DNA of 64,000 nt from positions 1,240,001-1,304,000 of the forward strand of contig JASISA010000019.1 in the NCBI GenBank assembly GCA_031771865.1, given 5' to 3'. The stretch's first letter is position 1. The number at the start of each line of letters is the position of its first letter. The translations under genes and the position numbers were made by a program. Positions 52,748 through 63,061 of this stretch are shown one piece after another. The notes under the pieces are model-generated. The model made no database searches, was not told the DNA's origin, and saw only the letters and a program-made list of their open reading frames with translations. Source of the stretch: Nothophaeocryptopus gaeumannii. Its lineage: Eukaryota > Ascomycota > Dothideomycetes > Mycosphaerellales > Mycosphaerellaceae.

Positions 52748-54826
52748 ATGCAGTCCGGCAAGAATGTCTTCTCATGGCCAACGCCACAGAGTCTGGGCGG
52801 GCGACACGACGTCGGCGTTGGGAAAGAGAATGTGCTCTCTTCGCCCCCACAGCCTTCTCTTGCGAGCTCCCAAAAGGTCACGAAACCTCCTAGCGTCACT
52901 CCCAACAGATTCGCCAAATTCTTCAAGCCCCGAAGAACTTTCTCCTCGAGAGGTGGACGCCAAAGCGAGGCCGGACGACTCCTCCGCGATATCACTAAGA
53001 ATGGTATCAACCGACGGGTCAGCGGCTTCGGCAAAGGCGATGAGGTCCTTGTAGTGACAGAAGACGAGGACTGTCTATCAACCAGGCCGCTGAAGCGACG
53101 CAAGCATTCGACCAACTTTCCGAGCTCGCCACCGCAGTCTTCGCCCCTTAGGCATGGCCAGATTGCGGAGCCGATCCCTATTCTCGGAGACGACGATTCT
53201 GAGGCCGAGACGCTGCCCGACCTTCTGGCACGAAGCAAGCCGTTTCCACGACCTGTTCAGCGGCTGCGTGAACCAGGGCCGTCGAGACGCATCCTGGAGC
53301 GCAGCTTGGGTGGGTTTGGCGCAACATCTCGCGGCTTCAGAGGGGTCGATCATGGTGTGGACTGGCGAGTTGAGACCGTCAACTTTGTTACGACACCAGA
53401 GGACATTCACGCCTTCAAGGGAGCAGCTTTGCCATTCTGCACAACTTCCTGCAATACGAACTCTCTAATCGCGACAGGCGACGAAGAAGGTCGGGTACAT
53501 ATCATCGACTCGAATCCTACTTCAGACTTCAGCAAGGATCATGTTAAGTTCCGGGTCCACCACAATGCAGTCATGGACATTGCATTCTCCTCGGACGACT
53601 ACATCCTCGCAACTGCTAGCGGCGATCAGACCGCTCGCGTGATAGACATGCAATCGCAGCAAACTATGTACAACCTGACAGGCCACAAAAGCAGTGTCAA
53701 GCAAGTGCGTTTCCGACCAGGCGACGACAATTTGATCACCACGAGTGCAAGAGATGGATGTGTGCAAATATGGGACCTACGATGTGGGAGCCAGACGGCA
53801 GTGCAACGGTTCCGTGCGACTCTCGACAGTCACATGGATGAAGCCGATGCACCTGAGCCAGAGACTCTGGTCGGGAAGAATTCTTTGGAGGTCGGATTTG
53901 GACACATGTCTGCTCGTCGACGATTCGACTTCGATGCCAGGACAGAGCTCTCGATTACATCCTTCCAGCACCTGCCGAACGGACGGGAGCATATGATCGT
54001 CACCTCGAGCGAAGTAGATGCGTCTGTCAAGTTATGGGACCTTCGAAATGCTGGACGCAGAAACCCCGTTCCTCTGGCAAGCACCCCTGTCCCAGAGTTG
54101 CACAGTCAGAGAAGAAACTATGGCATCAACTCAATGGCACTCTCGGGTGACGGCTCAAGACTCTATACCGTCTGCCGCGATGCCACAATCTACGTGTACT
54201 CAACAAACTCCCTAGTCCTCGGCAGCGCGCCAGAAATGTCCACAGGGCCCAGCAGACGCCGTATACTCAAAGAGCCGAAGCCGGGTCTCGGTCCCCTTTA
54301 CGGTTTCCAGCACTCTCAACTCCGCCTCTCCACTTTTTACATCAAGGCATCCTTAAGACCAGCCCAGGGCGATAAAGGCGAAATGCTCGCAGTAGGCAGC
54401 ACGAACCACTGCCCGATCATCTTTCCTACCGACGAGCGACATCTCCCTCGCCGCGAACGGCCATCCCAGCTTACCGATGTGGACGAAAACGACGACGAAG
54501 ACACGGATCTCCTCCCCGCCCTCCCACCTCGCTCCTCTCAACGATCATCCATGTCCGCACCCTCAACAACAACTTCTCCCTCTGAAGGTCTGCACGTTTT
54601 CGAGCACGGAACGGCTCTCGTTCGCGGCCATATGAAAGAGGTCACTTCATTGGCTTGGACTACTTCGGGAGACATGATTTCTGTTAGTGATGATTGTACG
54701 GCGAGATGTTGGAGAGAAGATGCGCAGAAGGCGAGGAATTTAAGGACAGGCGGAGAGGTTAATGGTGGGAGATGGAGACATGGTTGGGCGGCGGTTGAGG
54801 GAGAGTGGGATGAGGATGATGGGTGA
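52748..54826 (+). CDS. CDT2: WD-repeat protein Cdt2, CRL4 substrate receptor
   Basis: Receptor of Cul4-Ddb1 ubiquitin ligase that degrades Cdt1 and Spd1-like targets on PCNA during S phase. One exon, 692 aa (MQSGKNVFSWPTPQSLGGRH). Disordered basic N-terminus (1-200) with IDR motifs, then WD40 repeats from about 215: LIATGDEEGRVHIIDSNP, FRVHHNAVMDIAFSSDDYIL then ATASGDQTARVIDM, GHKSSVKQVRFRPGDDN with DGCVQIWDLRC, VDASVKLWDLRNAGR, and ISVSDDCTARCWRED last. The pattern of AFSS-DD-ATASGDQT and the DxxR-type DWD boxes (IWDLR, LWDLR) fit Cdt2. An acidic insert occurs at about 580-600. Confidence 0.87.
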   Translation: MQSGKNVFSWPTPQSLGGRHDVGVGKENVLSSPPQPSLASSQKVTKPPSVTPNRFAKFFKPRRTFSSRGGRQSEAGRLLRDITKNGINRRVSGFGKGDEVLVVTEDEDCLSTRPLKRRKHSTNFPSSPPQSSPLRHGQIAEPIPILGDDDSEAETLPDLLARSKPFPRPVQRLREPGPSRRILERSLGGFGATSRGFRGVDHGVDWRVETVNFVTTPEDIHAFKGAALPFCTTSCNTNSLIATGDEEGRVHIIDSNPTSDFSKDHVKFRVHHNAVMDIAFSSDDYILATASGDQTARVIDMQSQQTMYNLTGHKSSVKQVRFRPGDDNLITTSARDGCVQIWDLRCGSQTAVQRFRATLDSHMDEADAPEPETLVGKNSLEVGFGHMSARRRFDFDARTELSITSFQHLPNGREHMIVTSSEVDASVKLWDLRNAGRRNPVPLASTPVPELHSQRRNYGINSMALSGDGSRLYTVCRDATIYVYSTNSLVLGSAPEMSTGPSRRRILKEPKPGLGPLYGFQHSQLRLSTFYIKASLRPAQGDKGEMLAVGSTNHCPIIFPTDERHLPRRERPSQLTDVDENDDEDTDLLPALPPRSSQRSSMSAPSTTTSPSEGLHVFEHGTALVRGHMKEVTSLAWTTSGDMISVSDDCTARCWREDAQKARNLRTGGEVNGGRWRHGWAAVEGEWDEDDG

Positions 54827-55085
54827 TGAAGAGCATTAGTGACGTCGAGAGGGAAGAAGGCTGTTGGCAGAGATGTGATCGAACCCGCTGAGATCACGGA
54901 AATGCTGTCAATTACTTGAATAGAGCACTGATACATGACAGACGACATGGCCCACCAAACAGACAAAGCAGTGAGTGCATGTGAGCCGAAAACTAAGAGC
55001 CCGATCATGAGGCTTGTCTGACCTTCAAAACTCGGCACTGTTCTCGTTCATTCATTCGTACAAACATGACCACCTTCTATCCCCC

Positions 55086-56342
55086 TCAAATCTTCGTGCC
55101 TGCATTAAATAGCTTCGCCCTAAAAGCCACATACGGCTTCTTCCTCCTGTCGATGAGTGGCAGCCCTTGCCCCGGATAGATCGCGTTAAGGTAGTTAAGC
55201 TGATTGACAGTAAAATACAGATACCCATCCGTGGCCACACTCATCGTATCAACCCAATTAATCCTCGGATCCCTCACGAATATCGTCGCGTACGTCGTGC
55301 CCGGGTTATACATAGAAATCCCATTCTGTTCGACTTGGCCGGCATAGATGATCCCGTTAGAATCCGTCTCCATCCCATCCGAAATCCCCTTCTCCCCCAA
55401 ATTCTTCACCTGTCCCTGCGCAGCCCCAAAATCCCCCGCGCGAAGAGCTGCTGTAGGGACACTGTACAAGAACCTTCCACCAATAGCCGAGAAGTATAAT
55501 GTGTTGTAGTCTGGACTTATAGCGATGCCATCCGCGCCGAAGGTGATATATCCGGGTTTGAGAGCGGAAGAGAGACCGGAGACTTGATACATTGGATCTC
55601 CCCAGACCCAAGGCACGGAGCCGTAGATCGCTTTGGATTCTTTGAAGGGGAAACGGGAACCTTTTCCTGTAGTGAGGGAGACGTAGATGATGGCGTTGTC
55701 GCCTTCGAGTGAAGAATCCGTGAGGTATGCTGCGTTCTGGGCACGATCGATTCGGACGTCGTTGAGGTAAGAATCTGGATGAACGAGGTCGTTTCCGAAT
55801 ATAATCGTTTGAACAATCGAGTTTGTATTCAAATCGACATTAACCAGTTTCGGCCCTCCAGGAACAGTAGCATTTAACATAGGATGATTCGGATCCTCCA
55901 AATCCTGCACACGTCCCGTATCAAGAATCCAAAGCGTATCCTCCGAGTCGACAATAACAGACTGTACGCCTAGGAGATGGGCGGAGTCGCCTTTTGTGAC
56001 AGGTGGAATGGCAGCTCGATTGACTGCACCTCCAGGGCTCATGTTGTAGGTCGCATTTGGGTAGGCGGTCTCTCCGTCCTGAGATGTGAGTTCGCCGACT
56101 TGCATTGTTGGGGTGATGCCGTTGTAGGTGTTTACGATATCAAGGCCGGCAGGGTAGCAAGCGAATTTTCTGCCGGTCGACGAGACGGCGATTCCTGTTG
56201 GCCATTGTCCAGTAAAGTAGTGTACAATTTCGAGGGAGGGGCCTGCGGTCATTGGATCTGTTCGGATGTCTGATGGGCCGACGGCTGAGGCATATTGGAG
56301 GAAAGAGAGGCCAAGAAAGGCCTGAGTTGTGGTTAATATCAT
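55086..56342 (-). CDS. Secreted MRJP/yellow-like protein
   Basis: Single exon, 418 aa, with a signal peptide MILTTTQAFLGLSFLQYASA. It follows the major royal jelly protein/yellow layout, a six-bladed propeller: FTGQWPTGIAVSSTGRKFAC, LLGVQSVIVDSEDTLWILDT, SYLNDVRIDRAQNAAYLTDS, DGIAISPDYNTLYFSAIGGR, and SDGMETDSNGIIYAGQVEQN near the C-terminus with DTMSVATDGYLYFTVNQLN. MRJP-fold proteins are known in insects, bacteria and scattered fungi; molecular role in fungi is unclear. A patchy distribution suggests transfer (inference). Confidence 0.88.
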   Translation of the reverse strand: MILTTTQAFLGLSFLQYASAVGPSDIRTDPMTAGPSLEIVHYFTGQWPTGIAVSSTGRKFACYPAGLDIVNTYNGITPTMQVGELTSQDGETAYPNATYNMSPGGAVNRAAIPPVTKGDSAHLLGVQSVIVDSEDTLWILDTGRVQDLEDPNHPMLNATVPGGPKLVNVDLNTNSIVQTIIFGNDLVHPDSYLNDVRIDRAQNAAYLTDSSLEGDNAIIYVSLTTGKGSRFPFKESKAIYGSVPWVWGDPMYQVSGLSSALKPGYITFGADGIAISPDYNTLYFSAIGGRFLYSVPTAALRAGDFGAAQGQVKNLGEKGISDGMETDSNGIIYAGQVEQNGISMYNPGTTYATIFVRDPRINWVDTMSVATDGYLYFTVNQLNYLNAIYPGQGLPLIDRRKKPYVAFRAKLFNAGTKI

Positions 56343-57440
56343 GTTGATTTGGGATGTGAATCGAGAAAGAGATGCATATGCATTTGGGTCTCTAAGACGT
56401 CAGGTATATACTTACAGATGTTGCCTCGGTCGATGTGCCTTGCCATCGAAACTTCGCAGACTATTGCAACTCTACCACATGTTTGTGGATTAGCTCCTTC
56501 TAGATCAGTGATGGCCGCTCAGGCCCCGCATGGCGATCAGGAACATGTTGAAAAGAGTGCGGACATGCATTGACAAAGCCAACTTTGCTTTCTCACATGA
56601 AGACTGGAGCATTGCTGGATGCTGTTAAGACAGAATCGATAGCTTGTCTCGCGAGGACGAGAGAGTGCACATACTCAGCGTGAGAACGAGACTAGTGAAC
56701 ACCTTAGGCCGGTGCCTTCCAGATGTGACCCGCTCCTCTTGCCTATTGTATCTTGTCGACAGCGTCTGAAAACAGTTGCGGTATGGTGTACACTTTGCAG
56801 ATACGGAGTGTAGCGATTATGGCCGCTTCGAGATACACGCACAAAAAAGCACATGTGCCGGGAAATGTCATATCCTCGCCCAGCACCTTTTGTGCACCTA
56901 TGATGCTCTCGCGGTGTAATCTGACAGCTTCTTCAACCTCTAAATGCCTTTGACTCTTGATACAGCGACAATGAATGGGCTCATGTAAAGCGTGCGGCTT
57001 GGGACGATGGCATCCGCTGGGTGCTTCGATTCGAATCGCATTGCCGTAGCACCTGTGACACGCTATGAGAGACGTTCGCGCGCTGTCAGGATGCGTGGTA
57101 GCACTTCATATGGTCGTTCACGATCCATTCGATCGAGAATCTCTGGATGTTGTGCAGTGTGACGGAGATGGGAAGTTGTGTTCGAGGATGCAAAGGATCA
57201 CGAGGATCACAAGCTCGGCAAGCACCAAAATGAGCGGACAGGGGTCCGCCGGCCCTGCATATGTAAGCACGAAGTCAGATGAACAGACCACAACCTCCAC
57301 AATTCCTTGCGCCAGATCTGCTTTCGCTTTTCAATCTTTACACGTCGCTGATCATGGAACGCGGGAATAACAGGCGTCTTTCGACATGAATGAATAGCAG
57401 GAAAGAATGATCAAGACCAGCAATTGTACCAACCATCAAC
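56343..57440. other. Intergenic, divergent promoter region
   Basis: About 1.1 kb between the MRJP gene and the F-box-like gene. Short frames only; nothing recognised. Confidence 0.4.
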
Positions 57441-58280
57441 ATGAACAACTCACGTCTACGCTGCCTGCCGGCCGAGATCAGGATTCAAATCTACGAATAT
57501 GCTTTGGTCGTAGAATGCCCAATTGAGCTTCGCATTGACGATGTCGACCAGGAACTTCGATGTCGAGAGACAGGAAAGTTTTATGGCTCCTTGACTTTGG
57601 TATCCAGACAACTGCGACATGAGTCTCTACACATACTTCTTGGACAGAACTGTTTCAGCCTCGTGGGATCACTCAACCGAGCAGAGCTTCTCACGTCACT
57701 GCAAGCCAGCAGAGCTCATTTCTACATTGCGCGTTGGCTCCAAAGTCTAGGCAGAGGTTCTCGGTACATCAAACATTTTCAGGTCGATGCTGGACTTCTT
57801 GACCTCTCTTCACGACAGGCTGGCCAGTTGAGGTCTTTTACCCACGTACTCAAGACACTTGCTGGACCGTTTCCAGGGCGGCAGATAGAACTTACCTGCA
57901 ACTTCCGAGTGCAGTATGAATTCAAGCCCAGATACACCGCCAGATGGCTACTGTCCGAAGCCGGAAGACCTCTTGAGTTTACTGTTGTACGGGGCAAGGT
58001 GGCACGATTCGCAGCAGAAATGGCATCGGTGATTGAGAGACGGAGGACCCACGTACTGGGAAGAAACAACGACCCTACGGCCATTCCACGATTGTCGAGA
58101 GCGCATGAGACGTTGAAGAGGTTGTGCGATCTTCTCAAGAGGGATTCAGAGTGGGGAGATGTGCCACATCCTGCGCCCTTTCTCACAGGCATGCACGAAC
58201 TCATGTCCCGAGCTGGACAGCGACAAGGCCCTCGGAAATCTGCGCGGATTCTTCGAGCAGCTCAGGCGCAGATGACATGA
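57441..58280 (+). CDS. F-box-like (2EXR-type) hypothetical protein
   Basis: Single exon, 279 aa, ATG 57441 (MNNSRLRCLPAEIRIQIYEY). RCLPAEIRIQIYEYALV is the 'LP.E.R..IY..' box at the N-terminus, and FYGSLTLVSRQLRHESLHIL its usual follow-up. The rest (FTHVLKTLAGPFPGRQIELT, ARWLLSEAGRPLEFTVVRGK) is not informative. Function unknown. It faces the broken MFS gene tail to tail. Confidence 0.65.
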   Translation: MNNSRLRCLPAEIRIQIYEYALVVECPIELRIDDVDQELRCRETGKFYGSLTLVSRQLRHESLHILLGQNCFSLVGSLNRAELLTSLQASRAHFYIARWLQSLGRGSRYIKHFQVDAGLLDLSSRQAGQLRSFTHVLKTLAGPFPGRQIELTCNFRVQYEFKPRYTARWLLSEAGRPLEFTVVRGKVARFAAEMASVIERRRTHVLGRNNDPTAIPRLSRAHETLKRLCDLLKRDSEWGDVPHPAPFLTGMHELMSRAGQRQGPRKSARILRAAQAQMT

Positions 58281-58459
58281 CTTCAGCTTCGTTCAAACCA
58301 TCTATCAACACGTTCAGGAGGGTCAATGCAATGGATGAAACTGGTTGCAAACCTTGGACTTCAAATGGCTTCTATGTTACTGGCGCTCGATTTACGAAGT
58401 GAACATACAGCGTGGACTTCCATCACCCAGTTTGGCTATATATCCCTCCAACTTCCCTT

Positions 58460-60080
58460 CTATGCGATAATCGCGCTTGCCACTTCTACGCTGGCGATTC
58501 TCCCACGTAAATGCAGGAAGAAGAGTGTAAAGATCAGAGCAGCAAGCGATGTCAGGACTAAATCCGTTGCATGCCCTCGAAGGAACCTTGGTGTCTCCTG
58601 TTGGATAAAGGAACGGCGCCGCGACACCCGGGGTATTTCCCAACATTATCTGTGTTGCCGTCGCTGTCGTACGCTTTCCATACTGGGAATTGTTTGTTGC
58701 AAGCCATGCTGTTTTTATGCCAAGTGCGGTGTACATACCAGCGGCGACCATGAAGCAGCCAAAGTAATGCACGCCAGACGACCCCTGCGAAAGCAAGATG
58801 CCATACTCAATAACACTAAAAGCCGCGAAGCAAGCAGCAATCGGTCCTCTCACTTGCTTCCGGTCGCTTAGCCAGGCGAAGCAGAGACACAGAATCGCTG
58901 CAACAGCGTAGCAGGGGATCGTGAGCCACTGTACTTCTGCTCGACCGGCGCTGGGCATGATCTGAAGCACAATTGTCGGCAGAAAGACACTGTATCTATA
59001 CAGCATGCAGAGGCCGCAAATTTGCGATGTTGCGAAGCAACATGTTTTTCAATCTTTGAAGGTTTGCCGGCTATCCTTCCACTCGAATGTCTCATCGACG
59101 TTGTAAGCAGCGCGGCGCGCGAGTATGAGCGTTCGCTCTTCCTTGTCCAAAAAGTGCGCGGTATGGCCTTCGTCTGCCATGAGGAAGAAACAGCATACGG
59201 CAACGATGATGGAGGGCCATCCTGCGCTATCCGTCAGTGGGTGGCAATGATTGCCTACACAGCGTGGGCATACATACCTCGATGATGAATATCCAGCGCC
59301 ACCCTTTGTAACCACCCACTCCATCCACAAATCCAATGGCATAAGCAAGTAGCCGGCCGATAGCGCCCGCAATGGCGCTAGAAACGAAGCAAAACGCATC
59401 CCGCAGCGCAAGCTCCCTTTTCGTGTAGAAATACGTCAAATAGACCTGCAGAAAGTTAATCACTGGGTACGTTCTTTTCGCAAATTCCCTCAGAGATCCG
59501 ACCTACAATCACTCCTGGAACCAAGCCAGCTTCCGTCAATCCAAGCAGCAATCGACACACAATCAGGCCCGCGAAGTTCTGTGCGCATCCGATGAAGGTT
59601 GCGACGAGCCCTCAGCCCATGGTGATACTTGCGATCCATTGGGATGGCCGGACGAACTTCTTCATGATGAGGTTGGAGGGCAGCTCGCCGAGCACGTACG
59701 TGACGAACTGCAATCAATCAGTTGAACCATTCAGCCGATTGCAATTTGCATCGTACCAGTATGGATACGGCAATCTGGAATTGGTTGCCTTTCATCCCGA
59801 GGTCTTCTTCTAGACCGTATAGACGAGCGGTTTCGATGTTGACTCTAGAGGCCTTCAGCTCGCGACTTCTGTATGTAAGAGATGCTCCTGGGACTCACCG
59901 ATCGTGGAAAGATATGATGAAGAGGAACATGACCAGTGGTATCACATGCCTGTCGGTCCTTCGGACAAGGGCCTTCTCCTCTCGAGGATCGATCTGTACT
60001 ACACCCACCTCTGCGCCTTCTTCCGCCTTCTCAATACCAGCAGGTTTCTGGGTGGGATTTTCCGCCTTGAACCCAATCAT
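58460..60080 (-). pseudogene. Dal5-type MFS transporter pseudogene
   Basis: Start ATG 60080 (MIGFKAENPTQKPAGIEKAE). Pieces in order: RRTDRHVIPLVMFLFIISFH, VNIETARLYGLEEDLGMKGN, FVTYVLGELPSNLIMKKFVR, ITMG*GLVATFIGCAQNFAG, VYLTYFYTKRELALRDAFCF, GWRWIFIIE, FKD*KT, AEVQWLTIPCYAVAAILCLC, NSQYGKRTTATATQIMLGNT and TPRFLRGHATDLVLTSLAAL. These match the allantoate/anion permease family, 12-TM importers. Lesions are TGA at 59614-59612 and at 59051-59049 (both where the family has Trp), a one-base frame problem at the IIE/GWPS junction, and a frameshift after APFLYPTG. Introns of the normal kind are still recognisable. End is the TAG at 58460-58462. Confidence 0.83.
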
Positions 60081-60677
60081 TGGCGAAGGCAGATCACGAC
60101 GGTAATCAAAGAAGGTTGTCCGTCCTTTGGAACGTGGACTTAGCACTCAGCATCTTCTTAATGAGACTACGTATCATAGTCCATTCACCTCTTATGCCAT
60201 GCCGACAACGCATCCTGCGTCTCGCCAAGCACGCGGCCAAGTGCCAAAACGCCTCATTACAACCAACTTCACATCCGGTCATACTCCTCAATGACAGATT
60301 GCCCTTTAAAGAAAATGTTTGACCAAGGCTCACAAGGACGGTTGCGGCATCCTATTCTGGCGGCAGAACCAGACAATTCCAAACCATCATCGGAGCTCGT
60401 CGGCTTGGCTGCGCATGGGAAAAGTGTCTTCCGGTGGACATATGTTGCAAAGCTGTATCGTCCAACAGGCATGAACTGGCGTCGGACTCATTGGCTCGTA
60501 TCGTCGCTTTTCCGGAGCATGTGAGTCTTTCTCTGTATAGAATGTAAATTGAAAAAGGCTGTCTGATGAGACAATACATCTGATGAACGATCCTGGCTCT
60601 TGATACTGTCGTCTCGACTGCTATACACATTTCCATACCAACGTCCTCATCCATATGCACATCATCACCTCTTGCTC
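60081..60677. other. Intergenic, nothing recognised
   Basis: Region between the broken transporter and acetoacetyl-CoA synthetase; no family-like frame. Confidence 0.4.
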
Positions 60678-62726
60678 TCAATGCGTCTCACTCCACCCCC
60701 TATAAAACTCCAAACTCTCCGGATTAGCCACACTCGTACTCGTTCGAATATTGAGCCCACAAAGAATCTGTTTAACACTCTTCTCAATCTTCTTCCCATT
60801 CGTCGTGACAGGAATATCCGGACACTCATCTACAATCCCCGGGACATGCCTGGCACTCAACTCCTTTCTAATCGTACCCTTGATCTCTTTCACCAAATCC
60901 TCATTCAACGTACCGGGCGACTTGAGCTTGAGGAAGAGTACTACGGTCTCGTCATCGTCTGTCTCTCGTCGACGGCCGATCGCCAAAGCGTCTTCGACTT
61001 GATCGGGAAAATGCTTGAGAATAACGTTATACAGTTCCGCAGAACCGAAACGGACACCACTGGGTTTCAAAACCCCATCCGACCTCCCCAACATAACAAG
61101 TCCCCCCGTCTCCGGACTAAATCTCACAAAATCGCCATGATGCCATACACCCGAGAACTCTTCAAAATAGGAGGCTTTATATTTTGCTTCGCCGTCTTTG
61201 CCCCAGAACATGACGGGTTGGCAGGGGAAAGGTTTTGCGCAGATTAGATCGCCGGGTTCGCCTGTGGAGGAGATGTCCTTGCCGCTGTAGTCCCAGGCTT
61301 GACAGGCCATTCCGAGGCCGAGGACTTGGACTTCGCCGGTGTAGACGGGATGCAAGGGGCAGGGGGCGCCGAAGAGGGAGATGATGTCTGTGCCGCCGGT
61401 GATGGAGCCGAGATTGATGGCGCCGAAGGCTCGGTAGACGTATTGGAATGTTGAAGGTGCGAGTGGTGAGCCGGTGCTGTATATTGCCTTTAGAGTCGTC
61501 AAGCTCAAGCCGTTTTCTTTGGGCGCGATGTTTCTTTGCTCGAGGACGGAAAGATATTTCGCGCTGGTTCCAAATTGGTTGATTTCGAGTTCATCTATCA
61601 GCTTGGACATCGCGTAGTCGTCTTTAACACTTTCGCCAGCAGAACTTCGGTATTGGAAGGGAGAGCCATCGTAGAGAATGAGTGTGGCACCTGCTGCGAG
61701 ACCCGATACCAGCCAGTGCCACATCATCCAAGTACACGTCGTGAAGTAGAAGAGTCGGTCTCCGGGTCTGATGTCGCTTTGCAGTATGTGTTCCTTCTTG
61801 TGCTGTATCAATGTTCCGATAGCTCCATGCACGATGCATTTCGGGGCTCCAGTCGTTCCAGAAGAGTACAGGATATAAACAGGTACATCCGGGTCCAGCT
61901 GCTCAAAGTGTAGACTTTGCAAATCCGACTTCTGCGATATGAACTTGTCGTACGAGAATACTTTCGACTGATGCTCGCCGCCCAGACCCTCAACATTAGA
62001 CCCCATCGTCGACACCGTATCAAAGACAATCACTCCCTTCAATGTCGGCAACCCCTCTACGATATCCTTCACCTTCGGTAACACCGGATGCGTCTTCCCA
62101 TTATACATCACCGCATTGTCCGTGAACAACAATGTCGGCTCAATCTGCACCATGCGATCCAGCACAGCCGTAACACCCGTATCCGGGCTCACAGCCGTCC
62201 AGATCGCCCCCAACGAACTGGCCGCAAGACTAGCAACAAGTGCATTGGTATGATTCGCGACGTATCCACCTACTCGATCCCCCTCTTTTAATCTCATCGC
62301 TCTCATCCCACTCTGACATCTCCTCACCCTCTCCCTAAGCTCTTTCCACGTCACAATCTCCCTCGTCCTCTCCGTCGCAGCGATGATAGCAGGACTATTC
62401 TCATCCACCTCCGCAGTCGGGAAGAGTAGATTCTCGGCGAAATTGAGCTTCGCTCCTGGAAACCAAGCCGGTGGAGGAAACATTGTATCTTCGGAGGAGA
62501 CGACTTCATTGTAGGGTTGGGAAGTTCGAACGCCCACGTAGTCCCAGATTTCGGCCCATGATGAGGAGATATCGGATATACTCCATTGGTAGAGATCTTT
62601 GTAGGTTGTGAAGGATTTGTTGTATTTCTTGTTCACTGTTTGGAGGAAGTCGTGAAGTTTGGTGGATTGGGGTGAGGGGTGTTGCCAGAGGAGCCCAGCC
62701 TTTGGGGAGCCATGTGTTGATGCCAT
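60678..62726 (-). CDS. Acetoacetyl-CoA synthetase
   Basis: ATP-dependent ligase of the ANL superfamily that activates acetoacetate to acetoacetyl-CoA in the cytosol, feeding sterol or ketone-body use. Single exon, 682 aa, ATG 62726 (MASTHGSPKAGLLWQHPSPQ). Landmarks: FPGAKLNFAENLLFP, the P-loop-like core YILYSSGTTGAPKCIVHGAI, CTWMMWHWLVSGLAAGATLI, GSITGGTDIISLFG (acyl-binding), GVWHHGDFVRF, and LGRSDGVLKPSGVRFGSAEL then YNVI (hinge). The C-terminal lysine region is PVTTNGKKIEKSVKQIL. The N-terminal LLW.P....T....F...V and the GTD in GGTDIIS are those of acetoacetyl-CoA rather than acetyl-CoA synthetases. Length is typical. Confidence 0.93.
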   Translation of the reverse strand: MASTHGSPKAGLLWQHPSPQSTKLHDFLQTVNKKYNKSFTTYKDLYQWSISDISSSWAEIWDYVGVRTSQPYNEVVSSEDTMFPPPAWFPGAKLNFAENLLFPTAEVDENSPAIIAATERTREIVTWKELRERVRRCQSGMRAMRLKEGDRVGGYVANHTNALVASLAASSLGAIWTAVSPDTGVTAVLDRMVQIEPTLLFTDNAVMYNGKTHPVLPKVKDIVEGLPTLKGVIVFDTVSTMGSNVEGLGGEHQSKVFSYDKFISQKSDLQSLHFEQLDPDVPVYILYSSGTTGAPKCIVHGAIGTLIQHKKEHILQSDIRPGDRLFYFTTCTWMMWHWLVSGLAAGATLILYDGSPFQYRSSAGESVKDDYAMSKLIDELEINQFGTSAKYLSVLEQRNIAPKENGLSLTTLKAIYSTGSPLAPSTFQYVYRAFGAINLGSITGGTDIISLFGAPCPLHPVYTGEVQVLGLGMACQAWDYSGKDISSTGEPGDLICAKPFPCQPVMFWGKDGEAKYKASYFEEFSGVWHHGDFVRFSPETGGLVMLGRSDGVLKPSGVRFGSAELYNVILKHFPDQVEDALAIGRRRETDDDETVVLFLKLKSPGTLNEDLVKEIKGTIRKELSARHVPGIVDECPDIPVTTNGKKIEKSVKQILCGLNIRTSTSVANPESLEFYRGWSETH

Positions 62727-63061
62727 GCTGAGACGATTGAGGGATGAGAGGTTGTGAAGAAAGCTCAACAATCGTCTCGGCACGATCGCTAGGTAGACTA
62801 GCGAAAGAGAGGTTCATCTTAAAGAGAGACATGTTCGCGGCTTTCGGGGTTGGTGGGGTGGTTGGAGTCGAGAGTTCCCTTACTTCGGAAGAGCTCCATT
62901 CGCGCGGGCACGGACTTGGCATTCACGGGACTCATTCCGCATGGGCTTGGGCATACTTGCTTTCTTGACCATGCATCGTCGAGGACTTCTTTCGACAAGA
63001 TTTCGTCTTGCTACATATCGTGCGTCTCAACGCTCTCTCTGAAGCACACGACCTCGTCTGT

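Noticed and set aside
54870..54900. tRNA-like GGTTCGA box on the minus strand
   Set aside because: No matching A box or cloverleaf nearby; tRNA genes were not found in this window.
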